From positions 36,503-100,502 of the IMG/VR virus record IMGVR_UViG_3300008113_004623: DNA of 64,000 bases; one strand, 5' to 3'. The position numbers were made by a program, and so were the translations under genes. Source of the stretch: a virus. The notes under the pieces were generated by a model. That model had not been told where the DNA came from. It saw only the letters and a list, made by a program, of their open reading frames with translations, and ran no database searches. Position 1 is the stretch's first letter, and every line of letters starts with the position of its first letter. Positions 36,101 through 41,268 of this stretch are shown in pieces.

Positions 36101-36244
36101 ATAAAGTTAATTGAAGATCCAGATACTAAAGAGTTGTTGTATGAAAAAATAGAACGCCTCGAGGCCGAAATAGAAAGAGATAAAGAAGCACAAGAAATTT
36201 TAGAGCAGAACTACTCTGATTACACAGGAGCTGATAGAAGATAA
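30182..36244 (+). CDS. Giant packaged-type protein with HELTH zincin domain
   Basis: There are 2020 residues from a GTG at 30182, but the frame is open from 29942, and the extra upstream residues (VFYVSTDKREAKGYA) look like part of an ART-like domain. The start given is therefore only nominal. A zincin motif HELTH is at 323-327, with NEHEFLSEF (374-382) providing the third ligand, probably E377, as in gluzincin-like proteases. Residues about 630-1000 are long, charged coiled-coil helices. A hydrophobic region with a DDDDDVD stretch lies around 1776-1805. The C-terminus is a Glu/Lys coiled coil. It sits directly after the RNA polymerase gene and is probably part of the same injected complex. 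Confidence 0.7.
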   Translation: MVEIEVFPTLAEATEFSERNSGWEPLTESVKQNKLKELNNALVTTEEFDTVLTNNDAGERTIYIVNQAEQIHILGNKQDIEGFKKFVEQEELPDTFSERTWNTNNNLSTDFIEPRISDLAEEFDLEIVPGLVDQINLIQDFYDSKNIHLGTNLNLLQAKDIIKDAQDLGLSLELEVINPEEQPSDRIYRVYPVNPTQANNEAVNNFIYEQLSAYYEQVGAPNALNTVSNYVDVTNPTLVGMLKNILNDPSTTQFEKDIMNTMLTLLKQFPEINVNFSKDLMLSELNPDNLVPARYDAKTNTITLYTGPLSNYNSGQFKHILMHELTHALFFSTLKNPQTQAEKVFASEIKRIYEYYKAKFPNAAYVGEFYGLTNEHEFLSEFFSNPEFRSILEKEAPVVHGSIYQSVLNFFKKLFNQFLTNKNRQDTQYLTDLTKYFFNNVLSSKINTSGVYTSEDAFNYEVTDQVYNDFLKSIPGKNSFDKFYGALDSLLNNPKINWQSIFKHAKATGIQLKVLTDSVDVLQNIEVGALTRSDLKTSFKAVMTHLSDTHTFLRNLKSSLSELEKNQSLPEHTLFSRAYHAKNIGQHYKKYIEDFKSLMDNPSSSSPMGRYIYSIEAISTELIGGFDSIAAPAIASKFADYFWEQTNQLRKEITARIQDLTNKLETANRAGNTKKAQVLQKELTKETERLKAIATKQNLEQALKGVLVNGDSKSTLGSRLGAFIESAALSGDLIEGSLAGFVDDLHSKATEEALVLEKRMKSLSTRLQNHLEAQGKRAVTSLGFGDIFGKYIRRVTVKEIKRVNGVLELSERDTYVLQTEMDEVSYLNRHNELRYEILKLENKENKTEDDLKQLERLIDNLADFEEQNLESLYTEEYHRIQNILSEPARKAREEIINQMRQIQVNATQGDQTDEDLDRLEDLKTQLDELENPFGKTPEQQEIAYNIQQWKQERRNANLYVYKLTETNRAIFNDFFDAKKAKVREAELSLANLLGIANAESNPNLAEEISQALQTNTSDRVELAKEILRLAQADLAKFKRNNVVKKVKPEFYELRNSILEGIENIQSKYRTEMGGVEAISELYQELFTLLKPYKNQNGEYVGSKAPTELVEYVTEDGEVVQINVATRVKDIENRIDRIRDVMSEGVRMSKVDKDNLFALFDELKNIQTKTTTEDYKKVVAVEQAKARTAVISELGEAYKDLTNQQLQRAILKKYRASEWYKQNHRDFKPTGEGTPLFHWRVTLPTNPNFISEEEPSFRWYTIEVNDATDPNTGKPLYINKDVQNFRYSKRVPLKRTSGFRNSEYQTLDSVEKEIISEVVSILGELEDGLPTKLKLGTELPAYMKTGLESLNGKVGNLKDQITSVASNLWDRATGKDQEDPTDKVSLLDKLNPNKSELNKYSDRIHLKYLTPIEADKMSINFFESITQFGADALRFKNLYENMAYIFGTRDLVTKNLGGTVTESVVNNIIERKVNGKSRVSLTGNPILNAIGYMSDKLIVGLTAKATLSVNLPSAVKNFTAGSYNIYTQAGRFGINRQDIAVGKSKAAMHLRDFYRASVEDGVSTPYIQKVRYFNIMPEDHLNEVGKKMYRTSLDKTANYNPLRMYAFTRQALEFEMRVGVAEALSKQHLIELNNGQFIPIMEAYTSVGGVLVPRADIKDLAGFSNQESYFKGRLNLINSLIHGAYGAMDKAEYQRYAIGRFIMMMRNWFGYQWLSRFGSRRMSIRAGMEFEGMYRTLWNVLGYKGKFWQLMSYSATSDLLSNREKENLKGVMFDTLGISVMMGLSHLISQAVYSDDDDDVDNPMAYLMLYNLLYLEDELNTLHPVFGPAAIAYSRIENKVSGDNFATYYFKKYFTEPFRVSQDIGRAMYEYSPFGDLGMFDEYVPLSKNGKVMNPNRYKPDPFLQGMPDILARTLKLFALDKSVNYIIGNQEFMYRKYDYLNPKYFTDSYEKELRQAKRGQRSNKLEIKAIKEEIKLIEDPDTKELLYEKIERLEAEIERDKEAQEILEQNYSDYTGADRR

Positions 36245-36269
36245 CCTGTTGTTTTTATTTTATTTTAAA

Positions 36270-36280
36270 TTATATTTGTA
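36270..36280 (+). promoter_or_regulatory. Bacteroidota-type -7 promoter for the tail-fibre/lysis cassette
   Basis: TTATATTTGTA, identical to the elements at 20737 and 29337, lies 45 bases before the ATG at 36326 and opens a block of small late genes. Confidence 0.7.
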
Positions 36281-36325
36281 TTAGCGAGTCGCAAGACTGG
36301 TTTATTAACTTAAACGTATACAATT

Positions 36326-36637
36326 ATGGCATGGGACATTTCTCAAAAATTAGACGAGCATTCTAAGAAATTAAGACAGATTGCTGCAAGTACAGGAACA
36401 TTAGCTGGAGCAGGCGGATTTGTCCGTTACGCAACAGGCACAGTTAACGATGTAAACTTTGTTGCTGTTATTCCCCAAGAAGACACAGTATTTACTTCAT
36501 TTAAAATAAACGGAGTAGAGCAACTTACTCTTCGTGGTATGTCAGGAGTAACCTTTAAACAAGGTGCCTACTTACCTGGAGGCGGAAACATCACAGGGTT
36601 TGCTATCTCTTCTGGAAGTATCATAGCATATAAATAA
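36326..36637 (+). CDS. Small virion protein, beta-rich, possible tail-fibre or decoration protein
   Basis: This protein has 103 residues. A short N-terminal helix (ISQKLDEHSKKLRQIAA) is followed by a Gly-rich, beta-strand-type body with two ITGFAISSG-like turns. The helix plus compact beta domain fits a trimeric appendage or decoration protein. It is the first gene after a late promoter and precedes a fibre-like protein. I do not recognise a named family. Confidence 0.5.
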   Translation: MAWDISQKLDEHSKKLRQIAASTGTLAGAGGFVRYATGTVNDVNFVAVIPQEDTVFTSFKINGVEQLTLRGMSGVTFKQGAYLPGGGNITGFAISSGSIIAYK

Positions 36638-36642
36638 GACTC

Positions 36643-37536
36643 ATGATTGGGTTAAGTTTTGGCATACGTAATCCTATTAAAATTATAGGTGGAGGGGGAG
36701 AAGGACTTTCTCCCGTTAATGACTTAGATGCATTAGCTTATGTTACTGCAGCTAATATTACTAATTCTGCTGAAAGAACCGCTGTAGACAATTTTGTTAT
36801 TGCTTTAAAAGCTTGTAACATGTGGGATAGAATTTATGCTTTCTATCCTTTACTTGGTAATACATTATCACAGACAACTTATAATTTAAAAGATCCTGCT
36901 ACCTACCAAATTATTTGGACAGGTAGTCCTGTAATAGCATCTAAAGGATTACAGTTTGATGGAACAACTCAACACGGGGATACAAATTTTTCTCCTGCAT
37001 CTGTTCCTGGATTTTCGATAGCTGATTTTATGTTTGGATGTTATGACGCTACAGGATTTAATTCTAGAACAGAAATTCCTATGGGTATTACAGAAACCGT
37101 AGGAGGTGTAGTAGGTTATAGCAGAGCTAGAGCAGTGTGGTTTTCTACCAATTACAACTTATTAGATATTTGGTCTTTCAATGAAGACGCTGCTCGTATT
37201 GTTTTTAGTGGAGTAAATGAAAATGGCCAAGCTGTAGGTCACTGGACATTTTTAAGAAGGTCAGTAAACGAAGCAAAAGTATTTTACTTTAATACAGGAT
37301 CAGGCAGTAACTATATGAAGGGGCAAAACTCTGTTACTATAAATCCAAATGCTTCTTTAACTAATAAAATGTTTTTAGCAGCTGCTTCTGACGGTGCTCC
37401 AGGAGCAAATACACCTAACTTACGTTCAAATAAATTATATAAGTATTTTTACATGTCAAAAGCTGCAATTAACGATGCTCAATTCTTGCAGTTTAGACTA
37501 GCTTTGTATAACTTTCAAATAGCATCAGGAAAATAA
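36643..37536 (+). CDS. Tail-fibre/adhesin-like protein, concanavalin-like fold pattern
   Basis: This protein has 297 residues. The pattern of an N-terminal helical segment (DALAYVTAANIT), then MWDRIYAFYPLLG, then NLKDPATYQ and LQFDGTTQHGDTNF, is typical of receptor-binding fibre domains in Bacteroidota phages with a concanavalin/LamG-like beta-sandwich. It would bind surface polysaccharide or capsule. The gene sits between a small beta-rich protein and lysis genes, and its TAA overlaps the next ATG. The specificity domain of such proteins varies quickly, so the ligand cannot be inferred. Confidence 0.65.
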   Translation: MIGLSFGIRNPIKIIGGGGEGLSPVNDLDALAYVTAANITNSAERTAVDNFVIALKACNMWDRIYAFYPLLGNTLSQTTYNLKDPATYQIIWTGSPVIASKGLQFDGTTQHGDTNFSPASVPGFSIADFMFGCYDATGFNSRTEIPMGITETVGGVVGYSRARAVWFSTNYNLLDIWSFNEDAARIVFSGVNENGQAVGHWTFLRRSVNEAKVFYFNTGSGSNYMKGQNSVTINPNASLTNKMFLAAASDGAPGANTPNLRSNKLYKYFYMSKAAINDAQFLQFRLALYNFQIASGK

Positions 37537-37751
37537 TGGCACAATACATTGTTATATCACAAGAAGTAGCTGAAACTAATGTTGGTTTGCGTAGGGGTGT
37601 AGATACTTTTAATTACGCTATTACTTTAGATGGTCGCTACGTATGTAACGCTAATGCATTACAAGATTTTGGAGACATTCTACCACAAGGCGCTCCTATT
37701 ATAACTTTAACTGATGATGATTTCCCACCAATAGTTGTTAATTGTCCATAA
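37536..37751 (+). CDS. Small protein of the fibre/lysis cassette, unknown
   Basis: This protein has 71 residues. It is predicted to be beta-rich and acidic at the C-terminus (TDDDFPPIVV). It overlaps the fibre-like gene (TAATG) and the holin-like gene, so it is translated with both. Possibly a small fibre-associated or chaperone protein. Not recognised. Confidence 0.55.
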   Translation: MAQYIVISQEVAETNVGLRRGVDTFNYAITLDGRYVCNANALQDFGDILPQGAPIITLTDDDFPPIVVNCP

Positions 37752-38173
37752 TGAAAACTACTACTTTGTTATATTCTTTCACTACTCTCTGTGCATTTTT
37801 TGGCACGTATTTTTTTAATCTAGGCGCAGAAAACATTGACCAATATTTAGCGGTTGTTTGTGTGGTATTTATTGATGGATTCTTTGGGGTTATTGCTGGA
37901 ACCAAAATGGAAGGATTCCGCACAAATAAAGCTATTAGAGTCTTACAGACTTTAGTAACTTGGATTTTCTTATTGACAGGAGTACTTGTTATTGAGAAAG
38001 GCTTTGATGGAACTTTCTGGTTAAGCGAAACTGTAGTTGCTCCTTTTATTCTATTTCAATTAATATCAGCTTTAAAGAATGCAGCTCGTGCTGGCTTACT
38101 AAAGAATGAATTACTTACAATCATTCTATCAAAAATAGATACTCATAAGATAAATGAAAAACAAGATAAATAG
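37751..38173 (+). CDS. Holin-like membrane protein
   Basis: This is a 140-residue protein from the ATG at 37751, which overlaps the preceding TAA (TAATG). A TTG nine bases upstream is less likely. It has three to four hydrophobic segments (about residues 5-22, 30-48, 70-88 and 98-115), a short loop FIDGFFGVIAG and a charged tail, resembling the phage holin_4/toxin-secretion holin family. It would permeabilise the inner membrane and is followed immediately by spanin-like genes, as in many lysis cassettes. No endolysin is next to it, so the muralytic enzyme must be elsewhere. Ends with TAG. Confidence 0.7.
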   Translation: MKTTTLLYSFTTLCAFFGTYFFNLGAENIDQYLAVVCVVFIDGFFGVIAGTKMEGFRTNKAIRVLQTLVTWIFLLTGVLVIEKGFDGTFWLSETVVAPFILFQLISALKNAARAGLLKNELLTIILSKIDTHKINEKQDK

Positions 38174-38486
38174 CGTACAAGGGACTCTAATTGTAGTCCT
38201 TTTACTTATTATAACCCTAGTACTTTCTTATAGACTGTTCAGTCCTAAAGAACAAAGTGACGCACGTTTGTTCTCGTACTTAGATTCTATAAATAAAAAG
38301 AACGAACTTTTATTTGCTAAGGTTGATTCTTTACAGAAAGTAAAAACTCAGCTTTACAAAGAGTACACTAAAGTTAAATTAAAATATGACACAATTCAGA
38401 TTGCTATTGATACTATGCCTGATCTTGAAGGTACAAAACTCTTATTCTCAATCTCTAGACAGCTTACCGCTAAAGGAATTGAATAA
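38154..38486 (+). CDS. Inner-membrane spanin-like protein (Rz-like)
   Basis: This protein has 110 residues, with one N-terminal transmembrane segment (about residues 11-27) and then a coiled coil of Lys/Leu-rich heptads to about residue 90. This is the layout of an i-spanin, which spans the periplasm and helps fuse the two membranes during lysis. It overlaps the end of the holin-like gene by 20 bases, and the next gene begins inside it in another frame, a typical Rz/Rz1 arrangement. Confidence 0.6.
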   Translation: MKNKINSVQGTLIVVLLLIITLVLSYRLFSPKEQSDARLFSYLDSINKKNELLFAKVDSLQKVKTQLYKEYTKVKLKYDTIQIAIDTMPDLEGTKLLFSISRQLTAKGIE

Positions 38487-38739
38487 AGAGTTTCTCAAAG
38501 GCATACAAGCCCGTGAGAGAGTAGTTGCTTTACAACGTATAGTAAAGACAGATAGCGTTATTATCAAAAATTACAAAGATTCTGTAGTGCCTAGCATGCA
38601 ACACGTCATAGATACTACAGGTGTAGAGTTAAAAAAGTACTATAAACTCTACGATGAAAGTCAAGAAGAATTAAAATTTTACAAAAAAGGTTTTTGGGGA
38701 GCGATTGCACTTTCATTTCTTTTGATTATCTTCCATTAA
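38386..38739 (+). CDS. Overlapping spanin-partner-like protein with signal-type N-terminus and C-terminal membrane segment
   Basis: This protein has 117 residues. It begins about 100 bases inside the i-spanin-like gene in the +1 frame. The N-terminus (FRLLLILCLILK) is signal-peptide-like with a Ser-Tyr-Ser-Gln region after it, then come coiled-coil helices and a C-terminal hydrophobic segment (GAIALSFLLIIF). The nested position suggests an outer-membrane spanin partner, but no clear lipobox Cys follows the signal and the C-terminal membrane helix is atypical. It could alternatively be a second spanin-like or unrelated lysis regulator. Confidence 0.5.
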   Translation: MTQFRLLLILCLILKVQNSYSQSLDSLPLKELNKEFLKGIQARERVVALQRIVKTDSVIIKNYKDSVVPSMQHVIDTTGVELKKYYKLYDESQEELKFYKKGFWGAIALSFLLIIFH

Positions 38740-38762
38740 TTTATTTAATTAATGCTACCCTA

Positions 38763-39026
38763 ATGACTATTCAAGAACTAGAGTTAGAGATCAATAAGTT
38801 TTTTCTCGACTCAGAAAAAGACTCAGAAGGTACAGGTACTCGAAAGATAGGCACTTATCCTAATGCTGTAATAATGAACAGCACACATTACAAGAACTTT
38901 TTAAAAGAACTGTTCCACGCAGAAGATAACGTAGAGATTCCTGAAGGAGTCTTTATTGCTTCTATCTGCGGTTTAAAAGTTCTTTTTTCTGAAGAAATTG
39001 AAACACCTAGAGTAATTAAAATGTAA
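38763..39026 (+). CDS. Small conserved-type protein, unknown
   Basis: This is an 87-residue protein from the ATG at 38763, chosen because an earlier start at 38694 would lie mostly inside the preceding gene. It is acidic, with a helix (QELELEINKFFLD) and then strands (YPNAVIMN, GVFIASICGLKVLFSEEI). It is the last rightward protein gene, and its stop codon overlaps the promoter of the tmRNA. No family recognised. Confidence 0.6.
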   Translation: MTIQELELEINKFFLDSEKDSEGTGTRKIGTYPNAVIMNSTHYKNFLKELFHAEDNVEIPEGVFIASICGLKVLFSEEIETPRVIKM

Positions 39027-39033
39027 ATTTGTA
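39024..39033 (+). promoter_or_regulatory. Promoter of the tmRNA
   Basis: TAAATTTGTA fits the Bacteroidota -7 consensus TAnnTTTG. Its G is 11 bases before the mature 5' end of the tmRNA, leaving a short leader for RNase P to remove. Confidence 0.65.
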
Positions 39034-39041
39034 CATCAATC

Positions 39042-39387
39042 GGGGATAACAGGAATCGACAGGATTGATTGGGTTTAATGCTCACGCAGAGAGATGGTAC
39101 TGTTCTCTATAATCACGTATCAAACTAATTAAACGGCAACGTAGAATTATCTGACATGACTTTTGAAGATGCAGTTGAGTTCGTGAACGAATATCAAATG
39201 GCAGCCTAAGTCACGGGGAGTCATCCCCTGGAACAGAAAATGACAAGTTAAGGTTCTTGGACCTAAACCAAGTGGTGGAATCTGACTTCGGTCAACCCTA
39301 CGGTGCAGAGCTTGCTCAGTACTAAGCGTGTAAACAGCATTAGATTGCAACTTTCTCTGGACGAGGGTTCAATTCCCTCTATCTCCA
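39042..39387 (+). ncRNA. ssrA: Transfer-messenger RNA (tmRNA, ssrA)
   Basis: The 5' half starts GGGGATA and the 3' end reads TATCTCC plus A (39380-39387). These pair as a seven-base acceptor stem with a G-U at the third pair, the alanine identity signal. The 3' T-arm is GAGGG-TTCAATT-CCCTC (39363-39379), preceded by the conserved GGACG block. The 5' side has the typical ATCGACAGG. Between them is an internal reading frame ending GCAGCCTAA and GC-rich hairpins such as GGGGAGTCATCCCC, consistent with pseudoknots. It would charge with alanine, rescue ribosomes with SmpB and tag peptides. CCA is not fully encoded (ACA follows the stem). It sits where the two transcription arms converge. Confidence 0.93.
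39135..39209 (+). other. tmRNA tag-peptide reading frame
   Basis: Reading from a GGC resume codon at 39135 gives a 24-residue tag that starts GNVELSD, contains an acidic, aromatic middle, and ends EYQMAA before TAA (39207-39209). The terminal AA is the usual protease signal. Resumption at AAC 39132 would add one residue. The frame is closed by TAA at 39126. Confidence 0.75.
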
Positions 39388-39390
39388 CAA

Positions 39391-39426
39391 AAAAAAGAAA
39401 CCCAGCCTATTAAGACTGGGTTTTCT
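39391..39426. terminator. Bidirectional terminator between convergent arms
   Basis: AAACCCAG (39398-39405) pairs with CTGGGTTT (39416-39423) across a ten-base loop. T-rich sequence follows on the plus strand and an A run precedes it, giving a T run on the minus strand. It ends both the tmRNA transcript and the leftward operon. Confidence 0.8.
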
Positions 39427-39446
39427 TTATTTAGTAGATTTAACAG

Positions 39447-39770
39447 TTAGTATTTTGGTCCGCCTGTTTCTGCAAAGAATCTGTTTACATCCTCAATGTT
39501 AGTTAAAGAAATAACTACAGGTTCAGAAGTAATTTCAAACTTCTTAACTTTTACAGGAACTTTCTTTTTGCTTACGGGATCAATCTTAAACTCATACTCT
39601 ACAGGATTTAGTTTATCTGCATTGTGCGCCAATACAACGGCTAATCCTTTGTCTTCGGGATAAGTCATAAGAACCTTGTCTAGGTCAAAACAGAAACCAG
39701 TTTTGGTAACTAGTTCCATTTCTTCCCCGTCTTCGATTTTTTGTTTTTCGGTATAATAAAATAGTCTCAT
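39447..39770 (-). CDS. Small protein, unknown, last gene of leftward arm
   Basis: This protein has 107 residues, beta-strand rich and charged, with a Lys-rich segment (VSKKKVPVKVKKFE). It starts MRLFYYTEKQKIEDG, right after the preceding membrane protein's stop. It has no signal or membrane segment and no recognised family. Its position as the terminal gene of the long leftward operon suggests low expression. Confidence 0.6.
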   Translation of the reverse strand: MRLFYYTEKQKIEDGEEMELVTKTGFCFDLDKVLMTYPEDKGLAVVLAHNADKLNPVEYEFKIDPVSKKKVPVKVKKFEITSEPVVISLTNIEDVNRFFAETGGPKY

Positions 39771-39771
39771 A

Positions 39772-40116
39772 TTACTTTTTAGGTTTTATTGAATTAGGTT
39801 TTTTTGGATTACGTTTCTGCAGATTAGGTTTCTGCGTAACAGAGTCAGTGATTTGGTCATTTACAGCTGCTGGAACTTTCTTAGCTAAAATTGTAAGTTC
39901 TTCCATCATTCTATTTTTCTGTAAATCAGACATCTCTTTATTTATAGTATAGTTATTTCTTAAAATATCTAAACTAGTTCTACTACAGGCCACTGACAAC
40001 TCGTTTTGCGCACACTGTCTGCTTAAATTAGCATTGATACTCTTTAATTCATTAATTAAAGAAACTCCCAATACAATTAAAATACCTGCAATTAAAGTTA
40101 AAACAATTACTATCAT
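39772..40116 (-). CDS. Single-pass membrane protein with coiled coil, unknown
   Basis: This protein has 114 residues from the ATG at 40116, one base after the upstream TAA; the longer start at 40146 overlaps that gene and is less likely. One N-terminal transmembrane helix (IVIVLTLIAGILIVLGV) is followed by a charged helical region and a Lys/Pro-rich tail (KRNPKKPN). Probably inner-membrane anchored with a basic cytoplasmic or periplasmic tail. Function unknown. Confidence 0.6.
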   Translation of the reverse strand: MIVIVLTLIAGILIVLGVSLINELKSINANLSRQCAQNELSVACSRTSLDILRNNYTINKEMSDLQKNRMMEELTILAKKVPAAVNDQITDSVTQKPNLQKRNPKKPNSIKPKK

Positions 40117-40117
40117 A

Positions 40118-40393
40118 TTACCAAATAATTGAAATGTCCATGGCACGTACTAAAATCTTATGCTCGTCTTCTACTTCTACGATCTCAGCCATAGCTAAAG
40201 TAGTAGGACTTACATATACTAAGTCGCCTACATTTAAGTCGGTTACTTCATCTCCAACAGCAAATACTGCAAGAGCGTTGTACTTCTTTAATTCATCGGC
40301 AATTAACTCCTTCTCGATTTCAGGAGATAACTCTAACCCTAAGTCTTTAATCTTAGGTTGGTCTAATAAGACTCTTGTTCCTCTAAGTTTCAT
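40118..40393 (-). CDS. GroES-like co-chaperonin candidate
   Basis: This protein has 91 residues. The pattern MKLRGTRVLLD ... AVGDEVTDLNVGDLVYVSP ... IVEVEDEHKILVRAMDI follows the strand order of GroES (an opening strand, GD-V turns, and a final DI-containing strand). In the middle, a Glu-rich helix (SPEIEKELIADELKKY) occupies the mobile-loop position, unlike host GroES. Phage T4 gp31 and other divergent phage co-chaperonins show similar departures. It might help fold the capsid protein with host GroEL. Alternative: an unrelated small beta-barrel. Confidence 0.45.
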   Translation of the reverse strand: MKLRGTRVLLDQPKIKDLGLELSPEIEKELIADELKKYNALAVFAVGDEVTDLNVGDLVYVSPTTLAMAEIVEVEDEHKILVRAMDISIIW

Positions 40394-40414
40394 AGTTATA
40401 TTGTTTTGGTTGGT

Positions 40415-40846
40415 TTATTTTGATTTTCTATTTATGCGACTTACTTCAATGTCACAATTTTTTAAAAGATTAATACCAGACTTATCTTTGTAGTCTTGTA
40501 AATAATAAACTTTTTTAATTCCGCTTTGAATAATCAACTTTGCACATTCTAGGCAGCAGGAGTGCGTCAAGTACATTGTAGCCCCTTCTGTAGATATAGG
40601 TGACTTACAAGCCTTGGTTATTGCATTAGATTCTGCATGTAGAACATAAGCATAGGTTACATCATTTTCCTCACACTTGTTAGGCGTACCAGAGGGCGTG
40701 CCATTGTATCCGAAGGAAATAATGTTTCCGTCTTTTACAATAACAGCGCCCACTTGTAAACGCTTGCAGTAAGATTCTTGAGCGACTCTTTCTGCTATGT
40801 CTAGGTATAGGTTTAGTTTCTTTTCAGCGTGAGTTAATTTGTACAT
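40415..40846 (-). CDS. dCMP deaminase-like cytidine deaminase
   Basis: This protein has 143 residues. The zinc-site motif is H70-A-E72 plus C98-L-E-C101, the deaminase signature. The usual Pro before the first Cys of that pair is a Cys (C97). It would convert dCMP to dUMP, the substrate for ThyX, which is encoded at 60252. The start is 12 bases inside the upstream gene. Its neighbours are unknown proteins and a RecB-like exonuclease. Deoxycytidylate deamination is more likely than tRNA or cytidine deamination given the ThyX and Ung genes. Confidence 0.85.
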   Translation of the reverse strand: MYKLTHAEKKLNLYLDIAERVAQESYCKRLQVGAVIVKDGNIISFGYNGTPSGTPNKCEENDVTYAYVLHAESNAITKACKSPISTEGATMYLTHSCCLECAKLIIQSGIKKVYYLQDYKDKSGINLLKNCDIEVSRINRKSK

Positions 40847-41268
40847 AAATGGTAGCGATAAATTTCTTTTGAATAATCTAATTCAAAGTTAAAGTTAACT
40901 ATTGGTAAAACACTCAACGCAGCTGTAGAAAAATCATCAAAGTTATTCTGTTTGAATTGTTGATAATCTTGGATATAAGCTTTGCCTATTTTAAACACCA
41001 ACATCCTACGATTTTCTTCTATGTCGTAAAAATCTTGGAAGCTTTTAAAATCAGTAATTTTCCTTTCTAAAGAGTCATAATACTTATTTTTTGAATTGAA
41101 TAAGAAGAACATGCAATCTTTATACTTTCCTGACTGACCGTAATCATCTAGATAGATGTTTATTAAGCCAGCACTAACCAACGGACCTAAGCTATTGCTT
41201 GAAAAAACAAAGCCGCATAAAAGCTTAGCCGTTAGATTCAGATCTTTCACTTCTGTATTCGTACTCAT
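40834..41268 (-). CDS. Unknown protein
   Basis: This protein has 144 residues. Alternating helices and aromatic-rich strands (NIYLDDYGQSGKYKDCMFFLF, RRMLVFKIGKAYIQDYQQF) recall a family of small phage proteins with a conserved Y-Y-D-Y-Y/vMyvfk-like region, but I have no name or function for it. The start overlaps the upstream stop (TGATG) and its own stop overlaps the deaminase start. Confidence 0.6.
   Translation of the reverse strand: MSTNTEVKDLNLTAKLLCGFVFSSNSLGPLVSAGLINIYLDDYGQSGKYKDCMFFLFNSKNKYYDSLERKITDFKSFQDFYDIEENRRMLVFKIGKAYIQDYQQFKQNNFDDFSTAALSVLPIVNFNFELDYSKEIYRYHLCTN

Noticed and set aside
36245-36325. Possible small gene in the gap after the third giant gene
   Set aside because: Only promoter sequence and an AT-rich leader are present.
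37742-38173. TTG start nine bases upstream of the holin-like ATG
   Set aside because: The ATG at 37751 overlaps the upstream TAA in the TAATG pattern used throughout the window.
38694-39026. Longer start at 38694 for the last rightward protein gene
   Set aside because: It would overlap the spanin-like gene for 46 bases and adds residues translated from the out-of-frame sequence. The ATG at 38763 follows directly after the gap.
40118-40393. Firm GroES identification
   Set aside because: Only strand-turn patterns match and the mobile loop is unlike bacterial GroES, so it is listed as a candidate only.
40134-40493. 119-residue plus-strand ORF opposite the GroES-like and deaminase genes
   Set aside because: Its composition (Ser/Thr-rich) mirrors the opposite frames, and it would conflict with two genes supported by motifs or overlaps.
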